Assembly (NCBI GenBank): GCA_018623155.1
Contig: JAAZVZ010000014.1
Location: 1-60,021, forward strand
Source: Glaciecola sp.
Lineage (GTDB): Bacteria; Pseudomonadota; Gammaproteobacteria; Enterobacterales; Alteromonadaceae
DNA: 60,021 nt
Reading direction: 5' to 3'
Below, piece by piece: positions 29,056 through 38,961 of this stretch. The translations under genes were made by a program, and so were the position numbers. The notes beneath the pieces were generated by a model. The model was given only the letters and a program-made list of their open reading frames with translations. It was not told where the DNA came from and did no database searches. How positions within the stretch are numbered: the first letter of the stretch is position 1; each line of letters begins with the position of its first letter.

Positions 29056-29946
29056 ATGAGCGCACAGACAGTCAAAATCGGCGTCGTTCAACAGGCGATC
29101 AGTGGCAACGATAAATCGCAAAATTGGGCGGATTCGGCCAAACAAATAAGAGCATTGGCCAACGATGGCGCACAATGTATTCTACTCCAAGAACTCCACA
29201 GCACCTTGTATTTTTGTCAAACTGAAGATGTAGATGTATTTGATTTAGCAGAGCCAATCGAAGGAGAAGGTCATCGCTTTTTTGGTGCCTTGGCCGATGA
29301 ACTCAATATTGTGTTGATTACTTCGATGTTTGAGAAACGCGCCACGGGGCTTTATCACAATACGGCTGTAGTCTACGATTGCAGTGCTAAAGTGGCTGGG
29401 ATTTATCGCAAAATGCACATACCGGATGATCCCGGATTCTATGAGAAATTCTATTTTACACCGGGGGATTTGGGTTTCACGCCTATCGAGACGTCTATCG
29501 GCAAATTAGGGGTATTGGTTTGTTGGGATCAGTGGTACCCAGAGGCTGCTAGGCTCATGGCCATGGCTGGAGCTGATATCTTATTTTATCCCACTGCCAT
29601 TGGCTGGGATCGCAATGACACCCGAGATGAACAAGTTCGACAACAGGACGCGTGGTTTACCATCCAACGCGCACATGCTGTCGCGAATAATATCCCCGTT
29701 GTAGTCGCTAATCGAACAGGTTACGAAGTGGCTCCTCATGGTCAAAGTGGTATTGATTTTTGGGGGCTTAGCTTTGTTGCCGGTCCACAGGGAGAAATTT
29801 TGGCTAAGGCATCACACGATACCCCTGAGAACTTACTCGTTGAAGTGGATTTAGCTCGCAGTGAGCAAGTAAAGCGTTGGTGGCCATATTTTCGTGACAG
29901 ACGAATTGAAGACTATGGTGATTTGACCAAAAGATGGCGAACTTAA
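29056..29946 (+). CDS. aguB: N-carbamoylputrescine amidase
   Basis: AguB hydrolyses N-carbamoylputrescine to putrescine, CO2 and ammonia. The ATG at 29056 gives a 296-residue protein that starts like other family members (MSAQTVKIGVVQ); an open frame extends further upstream into aguA but would overlap it by ~90 nt without need. The nitrilase triad is visible: Glu46 (LQELH), Lys119 (YRKMHIP) and Cys156 (VLVCWDQWYPE). It is in an operon with aguA. Confidence 0.96.
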   Translation: MSAQTVKIGVVQQAISGNDKSQNWADSAKQIRALANDGAQCILLQELHSTLYFCQTEDVDVFDLAEPIEGEGHRFFGALADELNIVLITSMFEKRATGLYHNTAVVYDCSAKVAGIYRKMHIPDDPGFYEKFYFTPGDLGFTPIETSIGKLGVLVCWDQWYPEAARLMAMAGADILFYPTAIGWDRNDTRDEQVRQQDAWFTIQRAHAVANNIPVVVANRTGYEVAPHGQSGIDFWGLSFVAGPQGEILAKASHDTPENLLVEVDLARSEQVKRWWPYFRDRRIEDYGDLTKRWRT

Positions 29947-29957
29947 ACGCCTCGCCA

Positions 29958-30674
29958 TTATTTGTTTAAAGGCACTAAAAACGCTTTTTGTTGGTAGCAC
30001 AATACCGCTTGTTGTGCAGGAGATGATAAGACCTCTTGATAAACTGGGTCATCGATAGACAATCCTCCTGTATACACACCTAATGACGGCACAATGAGCT
30101 CATGCTTTGAGCTAATAAAACATTTTCCGGTCATTTGTTGGCGTTTTATGACATGACTGAGTTTGGGGTGAAAATGCCCCATAATTTGATAATGTGCTGT
30201 ACCAGTGTTAGCTAATGGCTCATGTGTAAACACAATATCATCCATACGCCATGTAATGACTTGTTCTCCTGAAAAACCGTTCGGTATATCCGGATCATGG
30301 TTGCCCAACACCCATATCCAATGAACCACCTGCTCGGTTAAGGAGCGAATTGCATGCGTTTCGGACACAGACAAGCGCTCTCCAACACACATGTCATGAA
30401 AACTATCTCCTAAACACAATACCGTTGATGGTTGATAACGTTCAATCAATGTGTTGATCAAATCAACCGTCGCGATCGTGTCATAGGTCGGCAGTGGGTG
30501 TCCGTGCTGTTTGAGAAAACTGCCTTTGCCAAAATGTAAATCAGATATGACTAACAAAGCCGCCTCAGGCAAGTACAAGCCGCCAAGCCCATCAGCAATC
30601 CAAACCTTGTTCGCAAAGCGAAAAATTGACGCCGTGTTATCGAGTAACAAACGTTCCAAATGTTCTGAAGTCAT
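29958..30674 (-). CDS. pdeM: Ligase-associated metallophosphoesterase endonuclease (PdeM/MPE)
   Basis: This calcineurin-like phosphoesterase of 238 residues belongs to the group encoded with an Lhr-type helicase, an MBL exonuclease and an ATP-dependent ligase; the Pseudomonas putida member is a manganese-dependent single-strand DNA endonuclease. Metal motifs are visible in order: SDLHFGKGSF, CLGDSFHD, VLGNHDPD, FTHEP and the GHFHPK pair. The ATG overlaps the stop of the cystine transporter gene by 4 bp (ATGA), so translation of a repair nuclease is coupled to a transporter. The helicase gene is one step further upstream on the same strand. Confidence 0.9.
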   Translation of the reverse strand: MTSEHLERLLLDNTASIFRFANKVWIADGLGGLYLPEAALLVISDLHFGKGSFLKQHGHPLPTYDTIATVDLINTLIERYQPSTVLCLGDSFHDMCVGERLSVSETHAIRSLTEQVVHWIWVLGNHDPDIPNGFSGEQVITWRMDDIVFTHEPLANTGTAHYQIMGHFHPKLSHVIKRQQMTGKCFISSKHELIVPSLGVYTGGLSIDDPVYQEVLSSPAQQAVLCYQQKAFLVPLNK

Positions 30675-32050
30675 ACTTGTTGAGGTTGTTCATCGCCGGT
30701 TTCTTGTGAAGCTATGCGTCTATCAGTTATCACCCCGGCCGTCATTGCGCCATTGACATTCAGTGCCGTTCGAGCCATATCAATCAGGGGTTCGATCGAA
30801 ATCAGTAGCGCTGCCAGAGCAACGGGTAAGCCCATCGCTGGTAATACAATCAACGCCGCAAACGTTGCGCCACCCCCCACTCCAGCTACCCCAAAAGAAC
30901 TCACAATGATGATCCCAACCAAGCTCAAAATAAACATAGGTTGACTTGGGTCAATCCCTACACTGGGGGCAATCATTACGGCCAACATTGCAGGGTATAT
31001 CCCCGCACATCCGTTTTGCCCAATAGTCGCCCCCAATGACGCGGAAAGATTCGCGATCACTGGCTTTACTTTCAGCTGCTGAGTTTGGGTTTCAACATTA
31101 AGTGGGATCGTTGCTGCAGAACTTCTTGAACTGAACGCAAAGGTTAATACGGGCAGTACTTTTTGAAAATACACCTTAGGATTCAAACCGTTGACTAGCA
31201 ACAACCCCCCATGGACTAAAAACATAATCAAAATCGCGACATATGAAGCAACAATGAACTTGATTAGGTCAAGTATGTCAGCAAGACTAGAACTCGCACC
31301 AACTTTGAACATCAAAGCCAACACCCCATAAGGTGTAAATTCAATGATCATTTTGACCAAGCGCATAATCAACGCTTGAGCCGATTTTACAAAACTTCGA
31401 AAACGCTGACCTTGTTCAGGTTCTTCTGCGACGAGTTTTAAGCCTGCGATCCCAAGTAATACACCAAAAATGACCACAGCAATGATGGATGTTTTTCGCG
31501 AACCTGCCAAATCTGCAAAAATATTTTCTGGGATAAAACTCACCAAGATGGCGGGCAGAGAGAGCTCAGAAACGACACCTTGTCGTTCGGCGAGGACATC
31601 TACACGAGCTAATTCACGAGCGCCTTGTGTTAACCCATCGGCAGACAAACCAAACATATTCGCCACGCCGATACCTACTATTGCAGCGATGGCTGTGGTA
31701 CCAATAAGTACAAACAAAATCGCCCCACCATATTTGCCCAACGAGCTGATGCGATCCATTTCCACCACCGCGGCAAGCATCGAAATCAAAACTAATGGCA
31801 TGATGATCATTTTGAGTAGGGCAACATACCCACTGCCTACTGCGTTGGTCCACTCAAGAGTATTCATGACGACGACACTGTCATGACCAAAAATAACTTG
31901 CACCAGCGAGCCACCGACGGCCCCCACTATTAACGCAGTAAATACACGTCTAGATAAGCTTGCTTCGCGCTTCGCTAAGGTTCGCAACACCACACAAACG
32001 CCGGTAAATAAAATAAGATTAAGGATCACAAATGCCATAGCCAACTTCAT
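30671..32050 (-). CDS. tcyP: L-cystine:cation symporter
   Basis: TcyP (YdjN in E. coli) imports L-cystine with sodium or protons. The 459-residue multi-TM protein of the DAACS family matches the TcyP subgroup along its whole length: MPLVLISMLAAV early, VLTFAFSSRSSAATIPLNVE in the middle, GATIGQNGCAGIYPAMLAVMIAP, and SIEPLIDMARTALNVNGAMTAG near the end. It lies between lhr and pdeM on the same strand, an unusual place for a transporter. Cystine supports glutathione and oxidative-stress defence, but a link to the repair genes is speculative. Confidence 0.93.
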   Translation of the reverse strand: MKLAMAFVILNLILFTGVCVVLRTLAKREASLSRRVFTALIVGAVGGSLVQVIFGHDSVVVMNTLEWTNAVGSGYVALLKMIIMPLVLISMLAAVVEMDRISSLGKYGGAILFVLIGTTAIAAIVGIGVANMFGLSADGLTQGARELARVDVLAERQGVVSELSLPAILVSFIPENIFADLAGSRKTSIIAVVIFGVLLGIAGLKLVAEEPEQGQRFRSFVKSAQALIMRLVKMIIEFTPYGVLALMFKVGASSSLADILDLIKFIVASYVAILIMFLVHGGLLLVNGLNPKVYFQKVLPVLTFAFSSRSSAATIPLNVETQTQQLKVKPVIANLSASLGATIGQNGCAGIYPAMLAVMIAPSVGIDPSQPMFILSLVGIIIVSSFGVAGVGGGATFAALIVLPAMGLPVALAALLISIEPLIDMARTALNVNGAMTAGVITDRRIASQETGDEQPQQV

Positions 32051-32142
32051 ACCTTGGTCTAATAATAATCAGTGAATTGTAGAGGATCTATATGTCGATG
32101 CAACGCATATCTTATAACCTATTGTTCCTGAATATACTGAGA

Positions 32143-34623
32143 TCAGCGCCCAGCCTGCTCCAGCATCTCTCTTACTTCTGCTAGCATAGATTCCGCCTCA
32201 TCATACAAGGTGGCATGTTCGAGCAGCGCCTCGCGACCGGATCCCTTGATGATTTCAGCCCTGACATTAAGCACAATAGGTATGGCCATGGGTGACACCT
32301 TGGGTAATTCTATAAAGTCAATTTTGCCTACATACCGAATCAACAAGTCCGTCAAACGTTGTAAATCGAGTAATTCTCTCTCCGCATCTTGTTGAGTCAC
32401 TTTTAATAAAATATGATCTGGGTCATGCTCACGCAGAGTGTCGTAAATCAAGTCTGTAGAGAAGGTCACTTGTTTCATCGTTTTGCGCGTGGCGTGATGA
32501 TTTTGCTCTGTCAGTCCACTGACCATCGCCACATGACGAAACGAACGTTTTAACATTGGCGATGAGAGCATCCAGTCAGCAAGTTCATCACCTAAAATAT
32601 CTGGATGAAATAAGGTGCGAATTTGCGTCTCATCAATCACTTTTAATGAACATATCGACAATCCGTAATCATTAATACTGAAACTCAGTGGCTGTAACTT
32701 GAGTTTTTCCATCCGCTTAGTGATCAACATGCCTAGGGCTTGATTGGCTTTGCGCCCTTCAAAAGTATAAATCAACGTGTATTGCGCTTGACGATAGGGA
32801 AAGTGCTCAATCATGATTTTCCCTAACCGAGGGATTGCCGAAAACTCTTCCTGTAGATTCAGCCAATCTGTGACTTGCTCCGGCAATTCACTCCATCTCT
32901 CAGGTTCAGACAAAAGCAATCTCACCGCGTCAGCCAAAAAGCTCGATAATGGCATTTGTCCACCCACAAAACTTGGAATTTTGGGCTCTTTTCCTTTTCC
33001 TGGATACGCCTCAACACACATATCTTTAATGGTATCAAAGACCAAACATTCACCTGCGAATAAGAACGTATCACCAGGAACTAACTGCTGAGCAAAGTAC
33101 TCTTCAATTTCACCAATGATTTTGCCCGTATGTGCTCTACGTAAGCGTTTGACCTTCAAACGTCCAGCTTCAACGATCGTACCTATATTTTGTCGATGCC
33201 TTAACGTGACCCGTTTGGATGCAGGCTCAAATAGCTCGTCTTCACGTCGTACTAAGCGATGATAGCGATCATAGTGACTTAAAGCGTAGCCCCCATCAAT
33301 GGTAAATTGCCATAGTTGCATAAAAGTATATCTGTCTAGGCCACCATATGGCGTTGCTAATAATACCTGCTGGTAGATTTCCTCAGGTGCAATGGGCCCA
33401 GCAATAGCGCAATTCATGATAAATTGTGGAATGATATCCAGCGCACCTTCGTGATAGGGCTCGTGATCCATTTGCTCTTTGGCGATGGCGTCCATTGCAC
33501 TCAATGCCTCTAGTGCTTCAAACCGATTTCCTGGAACAAGTAACGCTTCGCTTGGCGCATCCAAGGTATGGTTCGAGCGCCCGATTCGTTGTAATAATCG
33601 TGCAACCCCTTTAGGTGCACCGACTTGAATCACCAAATCCACATTGCCCCAATCGATGCCCAACTCTAATGCTGAAGTGCACACAACCGAGCGGACAAGT
33701 CCCTGCCCCATCATATTTTCGACTTTGTGACGCTGCTCTTTGGCAAGGGCCCCGTGATAAATTGCAATAGGCAGAGCTTGATCATTGATTTCCCACAGAG
33801 ATTGAAAAATAAGTTCAGCCTGTGCTCGGGTATTCACAAATACCAGTGAGGTTGCTGCTTGGCTGATTTCTCGATAAATATCGGCCACAGCGAAGGTTGC
33901 CATGTGTCCACCATAAGGAATATCAGAAGTTAAGCGCATCAATTGTACCTGCGGCTTAACGACATTCGTCACACGATGGATCTCAACTGGCTCACCACTT
34001 GGTCCAAGCCAGGCCGCTAGTATTTCGGGATCAGCAACCGTTGCAGATAATCCAACACGTCGATAATCCGGTTTCAATGCAGATAGCCTTGCCAACGCAA
34101 GCGTTGTAAAATCGCCGCGCTTGTTTGCCGCAAGAGAGTGGGCTTCATCAATAATCACCGTACGCAAATGTCTAAACATCTGCTTTGCATCGGCATAGGA
34201 AAGCAACAACATCAATGATTCTGGCGTTGTAAGCAGTATATTTGGGGGCTTTTTGCGTTGGCGCTGACGCTTGTGACTGGGTGTATCCCCGGTGCGCGTT
34301 TCAACTGTGATATCAATCCCCATTGCGTCGATTGGCGCAAGTAGATTTCGTTGAATATCATGGGTTAATGCTTTAAGTGGCGAAATATAGAGTGTATGTA
34401 AACCTTGTTGTGGGTGCTCGATCAACTCACACAACGTAGGCAAAAAACCGGATAGAGTCTTCCCTGCACCTGTAGGCGCAACGAGTAACGTCGAACGATG
34501 GTTACGTGCTTGTTCGAGCATGTGCGCCTGATAATCACGCACGCACCAGCCTTTACTGGAAAACCAGTTTTGGAGTTGTACGGGGAGTTTCGTATTGTGC
34601 ATTCTCTCAATACGGTCGAACAT
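32143..34623 (-). CDS. lhr: Ligase-associated DEXH-box helicase (Lhr-Core)
   Basis: This is an ATP-dependent 3'-5' DNA helicase/translocase of the Lhr-Core type. The 826 residues match the short form that lacks the long C-terminal extension of E. coli Lhr. Motifs: Walker A APTGAGKT (49-56), DEAH (159-162), GLSATVAD, the second RecA domain with VDLVIQVGAPKG and QRIGRSNH, then the winged-helix and DUF1998-type core. An alternative start is Met8. It belongs to the four-gene ligase-associated repair set; here the ligase and exonuclease genes are 3.3 kb away, on the opposite strand. Confidence 0.93.
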   Translation of the reverse strand: MFDRIERMHNTKLPVQLQNWFSSKGWCVRDYQAHMLEQARNHRSTLLVAPTGAGKTLSGFLPTLCELIEHPQQGLHTLYISPLKALTHDIQRNLLAPIDAMGIDITVETRTGDTPSHKRQRQRKKPPNILLTTPESLMLLLSYADAKQMFRHLRTVIIDEAHSLAANKRGDFTTLALARLSALKPDYRRVGLSATVADPEILAAWLGPSGEPVEIHRVTNVVKPQVQLMRLTSDIPYGGHMATFAVADIYREISQAATSLVFVNTRAQAELIFQSLWEINDQALPIAIYHGALAKEQRHKVENMMGQGLVRSVVCTSALELGIDWGNVDLVIQVGAPKGVARLLQRIGRSNHTLDAPSEALLVPGNRFEALEALSAMDAIAKEQMDHEPYHEGALDIIPQFIMNCAIAGPIAPEEIYQQVLLATPYGGLDRYTFMQLWQFTIDGGYALSHYDRYHRLVRREDELFEPASKRVTLRHRQNIGTIVEAGRLKVKRLRRAHTGKIIGEIEEYFAQQLVPGDTFLFAGECLVFDTIKDMCVEAYPGKGKEPKIPSFVGGQMPLSSFLADAVRLLLSEPERWSELPEQVTDWLNLQEEFSAIPRLGKIMIEHFPYRQAQYTLIYTFEGRKANQALGMLITKRMEKLKLQPLSFSINDYGLSICSLKVIDETQIRTLFHPDILGDELADWMLSSPMLKRSFRHVAMVSGLTEQNHHATRKTMKQVTFSTDLIYDTLREHDPDHILLKVTQQDAERELLDLQRLTDLLIRYVGKIDFIELPKVSPMAIPIVLNVRAEIIKGSGREALLEHATLYDEAESMLAEVREMLEQAGR

Positions 34624-34677
34624 TAAAAATTGGTCACACCCACCCCAAAAAGAGGCTATGAAAGCCTCATGGTCTAT

Positions 34678-36366
34678 TTACCCTAACACCACCGCTTGAT
34701 AGGGCGTCAACGTGATCACATCACCCTCTATCACACATTCGGTTGTGTTATTCACAAGCACTTTGGTATGGGCTTGTAGCTGGGGAATATGCACGGTGTG
34801 GGTAATGGCTGAGAAGTTCATCAATACCAACATCGACTCATCATCAAGATAACGAGTATACGCATAAATATCTTCATGCTCTGGCAGTAATAGGTCATAG
34901 TCGCCATAGACGAGTACCTTGTGTTGTTGCCTTAGCGCCGTCAACTCACGGAAGTGATTTAATGGCGAATGTGGATCCGTTTCTTGCGCTTCTACATTGA
35001 TAACGGAATGATTAGCGTGGACGTTTATCCAAGGCTCACCTGTGGTAAACCCAGCCTGAGGCGAAGCATCCCATTGCATCGGAGTACGGCTATTATCGCG
35101 ACTATATTCAATCAAGTTGCGCATGAAGGTATCCATATCAGCACCGTCTGCTTGAGCTTTTTTGTAGCCGTTGATTGCATCGATGTCTTTGTATTCTTCA
35201 ATCGTTTGAAAGCGAATGTTAGTCATTCCCAACTCGTCGCCAAAATACGTAAAAGGTGTACCACGCATAGTTAACAAAAACGTGTTGAGTAATTTAGTTG
35301 AGACTTCGCGATATTCCTCAGAGTCATTACCCCACCGCGAAACCATCCGAGACATATCGTGGTTGGCCAAAAAGATCGACAACCAACCGTCCGACGAAAA
35401 CGACTCATCCCAAGCGGAATAAAGTTGTTTGAATTCAAGCAAGGTATGTGGATTATCGACATTTTTGCCTAATTCAGCCCCTTCAAAATGATACGCAATT
35501 TGTAATTCATTGCGGTGTGTATCCACCAAATCGTGAGCATCTTGGAAGGTTGAACCCGCCCCTTCACTGACCGCAAACACATCGTATTTGGATAGGACTT
35601 CGTCGTACATCTCACGCAAATACGGGTGTATATTTGGCCCCATACCGTGGTACTTGATAATTTGCTGTTTGCCTTCCATGTATTCTTCAGGCAGCTGCGG
35701 AAAATCAGTATCTTTTGACACAAATTGGAACGCATCTAAACGAAAACCGTCGACCCCTTTTTGTGCCCAAAAGTGCATGATGTCATACACTTCTTGGCGG
35801 ACTTTTGGGTTTTCCCAATTCAAATCGGGCTGTTTGACGGCAAAGTAATGAAGATAATATGAATCGGTTTGTTCATCATACTTCCATGCATCACCACGCT
35901 CATCAAAGTAACTCCAGCGCCAGTTTGGTTTGCCTTTTTCCGCTGGCCACCAGTGGTAATAATCGCGATATGGATTGTCTCGCGATGAACGGGATTGTTT
36001 GAACCATTCATGCTCATCTGAAGAGTGATTCACCACCAAATCCATGATGAATTTGATGCCTCGTGCATGCAGTCCCTCGAGCAATTCATCAAAATCAGCC
36101 ATTGTGCCAAACTCAGGCATAATGGCGCGATAATCGCTAATGTCATAGCCATTATCATCATTGGGCGACGCATAGATTGGATTGATCCAAACTGATGTGA
36201 CGCCCAAGCTTTTGATGTAATCAAGTTTATCAATGATGCCACTTAAATCGCCTACCCCATCGCCGTTCGAGTCTTTAAAACTGCGTGGATAAATCTGATA
36301 GACAATTTGTTCTTTCCACCATTTTTGAATATGCCCTTGTGAGGCGGCATCACTCATAACTTGCAT
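34678..36366 (-). CDS. Alpha-glucosidase, GH13 family
   Basis: The 562-residue protein cleaves terminal alpha-glucosidic bonds of short oligosaccharides; there is no signal peptide, so it acts in the cytoplasm. GH13 motifs: DLVVNHSSDEHEWF (region I), GFRLDAF with nucleophile Asp211, SEG with acid Glu268, and FLANHD with Asp337, plus QPDLNWENP. The residue after the nucleophile is Ala212; in this family Val there goes with alpha-1,6 activity and Ala or Thr with alpha-1,4, so a maltase-like specificity is more likely than isomaltase. It follows the sugar symporter gene by 14 nt and was probably acquired with it as a unit. Confidence 0.92.
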   Translation of the reverse strand: MQVMSDAASQGHIQKWWKEQIVYQIYPRSFKDSNGDGVGDLSGIIDKLDYIKSLGVTSVWINPIYASPNDDNGYDISDYRAIMPEFGTMADFDELLEGLHARGIKFIMDLVVNHSSDEHEWFKQSRSSRDNPYRDYYHWWPAEKGKPNWRWSYFDERGDAWKYDEQTDSYYLHYFAVKQPDLNWENPKVRQEVYDIMHFWAQKGVDGFRLDAFQFVSKDTDFPQLPEEYMEGKQQIIKYHGMGPNIHPYLREMYDEVLSKYDVFAVSEGAGSTFQDAHDLVDTHRNELQIAYHFEGAELGKNVDNPHTLLEFKQLYSAWDESFSSDGWLSIFLANHDMSRMVSRWGNDSEEYREVSTKLLNTFLLTMRGTPFTYFGDELGMTNIRFQTIEEYKDIDAINGYKKAQADGADMDTFMRNLIEYSRDNSRTPMQWDASPQAGFTTGEPWINVHANHSVINVEAQETDPHSPLNHFRELTALRQQHKVLVYGDYDLLLPEHEDIYAYTRYLDDESMLVLMNFSAITHTVHIPQLQAHTKVLVNNTTECVIEGDVITLTPYQAVVLG

Positions 36367-36380
36367 GTAAATAAACTACC

Positions 36381-37784
36381 TTAATTACTTTGAGGGTTCA
36401 GTCCGTCTTTTTGACGGCGCTCTAACAATTCTATTTCGATTTTATCGAGTAGCTTCTTGTCGAGTTTGTAAAACAACATCAACAAGCCACCAGCAACAAA
36501 TAACACAGCTGGTAACAAGGTCGTCATCCAATGAATACCGTTCATTGCTGATTCGGTAAGTTCTGTATTTGCGACAAAACCAATGGCTGCAAGGATAAAG
36601 CCTGGTAAAGCACCCCCTATAGCTGAGCCAAATTTTAATGCAAACATCGATGCAGAGACCGTCAGACCTGAAGCGCGTGAACCCGTTAGCCATTCACCAT
36701 ATTCGGCACAATCGGTAAACATCGCAAACAACAAAGTAATGGTTAAACCAAAAGTATATAAGCCACAGGTGTGTAAGAACACCGCTAACCAATAATTCTC
36801 AGCAGGCACGAGATAACTTAAAAACAGGAATCCCGCATGTACGACCGAAGACCATAATACGAGCATGTGCTTAGAATAGCGCTTAGTAAACCAAGGCGTC
36901 GACATTGCCCCGACCAACTGACCCAATAGAGCAATGGATGAAAATACTGCTACGCGGTCGAAAATCCAGATAAACGCCTCACTGCTGTGTCCTTGGTAAT
37001 ACTTAACGTAATAAATCACCGTTGCAACTCGTGTGACATAAGCAACTAATAATACGATACAAACCACTGCCAAAATCACCCATGAGATGTTTTTGATGAG
37101 TTCCTTCATATCTTCCATTGGCTTGGTTTTGTGCTTGGGTAATTCGATGCGTTCTTTGGTCGTGGCAAACGTTGTCCAGAACATCAACATCGACAAAATC
37201 GCAAATAAAATGATCGTCATTCTAAAGCCGACCACATCGTCACCTCCGCCCAGTAAATTCACTAGAGGAGTAGCAAACATAGCCACTAACAAAGTACCGC
37301 CACTTGCGAAAATAAAACGGTACGTGGTGGCTTTCGTACGCTCTTCAGAGACGGGAGAGATGACTGCTAATAGACCAGAATACGGGACATTAATCGCGGT
37401 ATACACCAACATGACACCTATGTAAGTCACGTATGCATAAGCTAGCTTACCTGCATCCGACAGCTCAGGTCCGTAAAAGATAGCAACCCCCAAAATACCA
37501 TATGGAATGGCCATGTATAACAAGTATGGGCGGTATTTGCCGAATCGTGAATTCGTGCGATCAGCAATCAATCCCATTCCTGGATCGGTGACCGCATCAA
37601 TGATTTTTGAAATCAACATCATGGTTGCCACGGCAGCTGGTGCTAGGCCATAGACGTCTGTGTAATAATACAAAAGATATAGGCCAAAAAAGCCCAAATA
37701 AAAGTTCGAGGCCATATCGCCTAAGCCGTAGCCAGCTTTTTCTTTAAACGATAATGGTGCGGTATCCGCTTTGCGATCGGTCAT
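36381..37784 (-). CDS. GPH-family glycoside:cation symporter (MelB-like)
   Basis: A 467-residue, twelve-TM transporter of the glycoside-pentoside-hexuronide family of the major facilitator superfamily. The N-terminus carries KAGYGLGDMASNFY, followed by the conserved DAVTDPGMGLIADRTNSRFGKYRPYLL. It probably imports the maltose- or isomaltose-type sugar that the downstream alpha-glucosidase splits. Upstream lies a perfect inverted repeat (37856-37877) that could be its operator; no regulator gene is adjacent. Confidence 0.92.
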   Translation of the reverse strand: MTDRKADTAPLSFKEKAGYGLGDMASNFYLGFFGLYLLYYYTDVYGLAPAAVATMMLISKIIDAVTDPGMGLIADRTNSRFGKYRPYLLYMAIPYGILGVAIFYGPELSDAGKLAYAYVTYIGVMLVYTAINVPYSGLLAVISPVSEERTKATTYRFIFASGGTLLVAMFATPLVNLLGGGDDVVGFRMTIILFAILSMLMFWTTFATTKERIELPKHKTKPMEDMKELIKNISWVILAVVCIVLLVAYVTRVATVIYYVKYYQGHSSEAFIWIFDRVAVFSSIALLGQLVGAMSTPWFTKRYSKHMLVLWSSVVHAGFLFLSYLVPAENYWLAVFLHTCGLYTFGLTITLLFAMFTDCAEYGEWLTGSRASGLTVSASMFALKFGSAIGGALPGFILAAIGFVANTELTESAMNGIHWMTTLLPAVLFVAGGLLMLFYKLDKKLLDKIEIELLERRQKDGLNPQSN

Positions 37785-37855
37785 CTTCGTGCTCCTGATG
37801 TCGCTTATTATTTTCAGTCCGTGATAATAGCATGATAATGTGTTTTAACACTATA

Positions 37856-37877
37856 TTAACTTAATCAATTAAGTTAA
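37856..37877. promoter_or_regulatory. Inverted repeat, 10-bp arms, between symporter and exonuclease genes
   Basis: TTAACTTAAT (37856-37865) and ATTAAGTTAA (37868-37877) are perfect reverse complements separated by CA. On the symporter strand the repeat overlaps a possible TTAACT-16-TATAGT promoter; it is 72 nt from the symporter start and 49 nt from the exonuclease start. It is too AT-rich for a terminator. A dimeric repressor site controlling the sugar genes, or both directions, is the simplest reading. Confidence 0.45.
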
Positions 37878-37926
37878 ATTTTAACAACTTTTCAAACCTC
37901 TACAACAAACAAACGTATGCATAATT

Positions 37927-38961
37927 ATGCTAACGAATACAAACCATCCCGACACTTGGCTGGAGCCACGCAAAGAAGGCCTCTATTGCGTGCCAGCTGA
38001 TGCGTACATTGATGCAATGCAACCACATACTCGTGTGATTGTCACCCATGGCCATGCTGACCACGCTCGAGGTGGTCATGGGACTGTTTGGGCCACATCA
38101 CCCACGTTAGATATTATGCGCATACGTTACGGTGATGCCCACGCGACCAAAACCCGAGCTCTAGAGTACGGCCAACGCATCAATATAGGTATCGTTGAAC
38201 CTGTCTATCTGACGTTTCATCCAGCCGGTCATATTTTGGGCTCAGCGCAAGTTTTGCTGGAGTATCGCGATGCCCGCGTGGTGATTACTGGCGACTATAA
38301 ACGCACACCCGACCCCTCTTGCGTGCCATTCACAGCAATACCATGCGATGTATTTATCACTGAAGCCACATTTGCATTACCAGTATTTAAACATCCGACA
38401 CTCATATCACAAATCGACAGACTACTGACCTCCCTATCGCGCTTTCCGGGACGCTGTCACCTAATCGGGGTATATGCTCTGGGTAAATGTCAGCGCGTCT
38501 TACTCGGTTTGCGCGCTGCGGGTTATACAAAGCCGATATATGTGCATGGCGCTATGCTCAAACTGATTGAGTTGTATACCGAACATGGCTTTGACTTTGG
38601 TTCGATTATTCCTGTGACGGAAGTCACTGACAAACATACCTTACGTGGTCACATCGTGTTAGCCCCACCGTCTGCCTTACATGACCGCTGGTCTAGGCGT
38701 TTACCCGATGTGCTAACCGTAGGCGCATCTGGCTGGATGCAAGTTAGAGCTCGAGCCAAACAAAAAGGCGTTGAGCTTCCTCTAGTCATATCGGATCATT
38801 GTGACTGGGAAGAGCTTTTAGAGTCAATTCAAGAAGTAAATCCCTGTGAGGTCTGGGTCACACATGGTCGAGAAGATGCATTGATCCATGCTTGCCAACA
38901 ACTTGGTTACACCGCTCGAGCATTGCGGCTAATTGGTTATGATGAGGACAGTGAATCATGA
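37927..38961 (+). CDS. Ligase-associated metallo-beta-lactamase exonuclease
   Basis: The 344-residue protein has the MBL fold of DNA nucleases (SNM1/CPSF-like). Visible are the metal motif THGHADHARGGH with H41, H43, D45 and H46, then HPAGHILGSAQV, VITGDYK, and late SDHCDW and VTHGREDAL. It belongs to the exonuclease component of the ligase-associated repair cluster. Its stop overlaps the ligase start by 4 bp (ATGA), so the pair is tightly coupled. The promoter should lie in the 142-nt gap shared with the sugar symporter. Confidence 0.92.
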   Translation: MLTNTNHPDTWLEPRKEGLYCVPADAYIDAMQPHTRVIVTHGHADHARGGHGTVWATSPTLDIMRIRYGDAHATKTRALEYGQRINIGIVEPVYLTFHPAGHILGSAQVLLEYRDARVVITGDYKRTPDPSCVPFTAIPCDVFITEATFALPVFKHPTLISQIDRLLTSLSRFPGRCHLIGVYALGKCQRVLLGLRAAGYTKPIYVHGAMLKLIELYTEHGFDFGSIIPVTEVTDKHTLRGHIVLAPPSALHDRWSRRLPDVLTVGASGWMQVRARAKQKGVELPLVISDHCDWEELLESIQEVNPCEVWVTHGREDALIHACQQLGYTARALRLIGYDEDSES

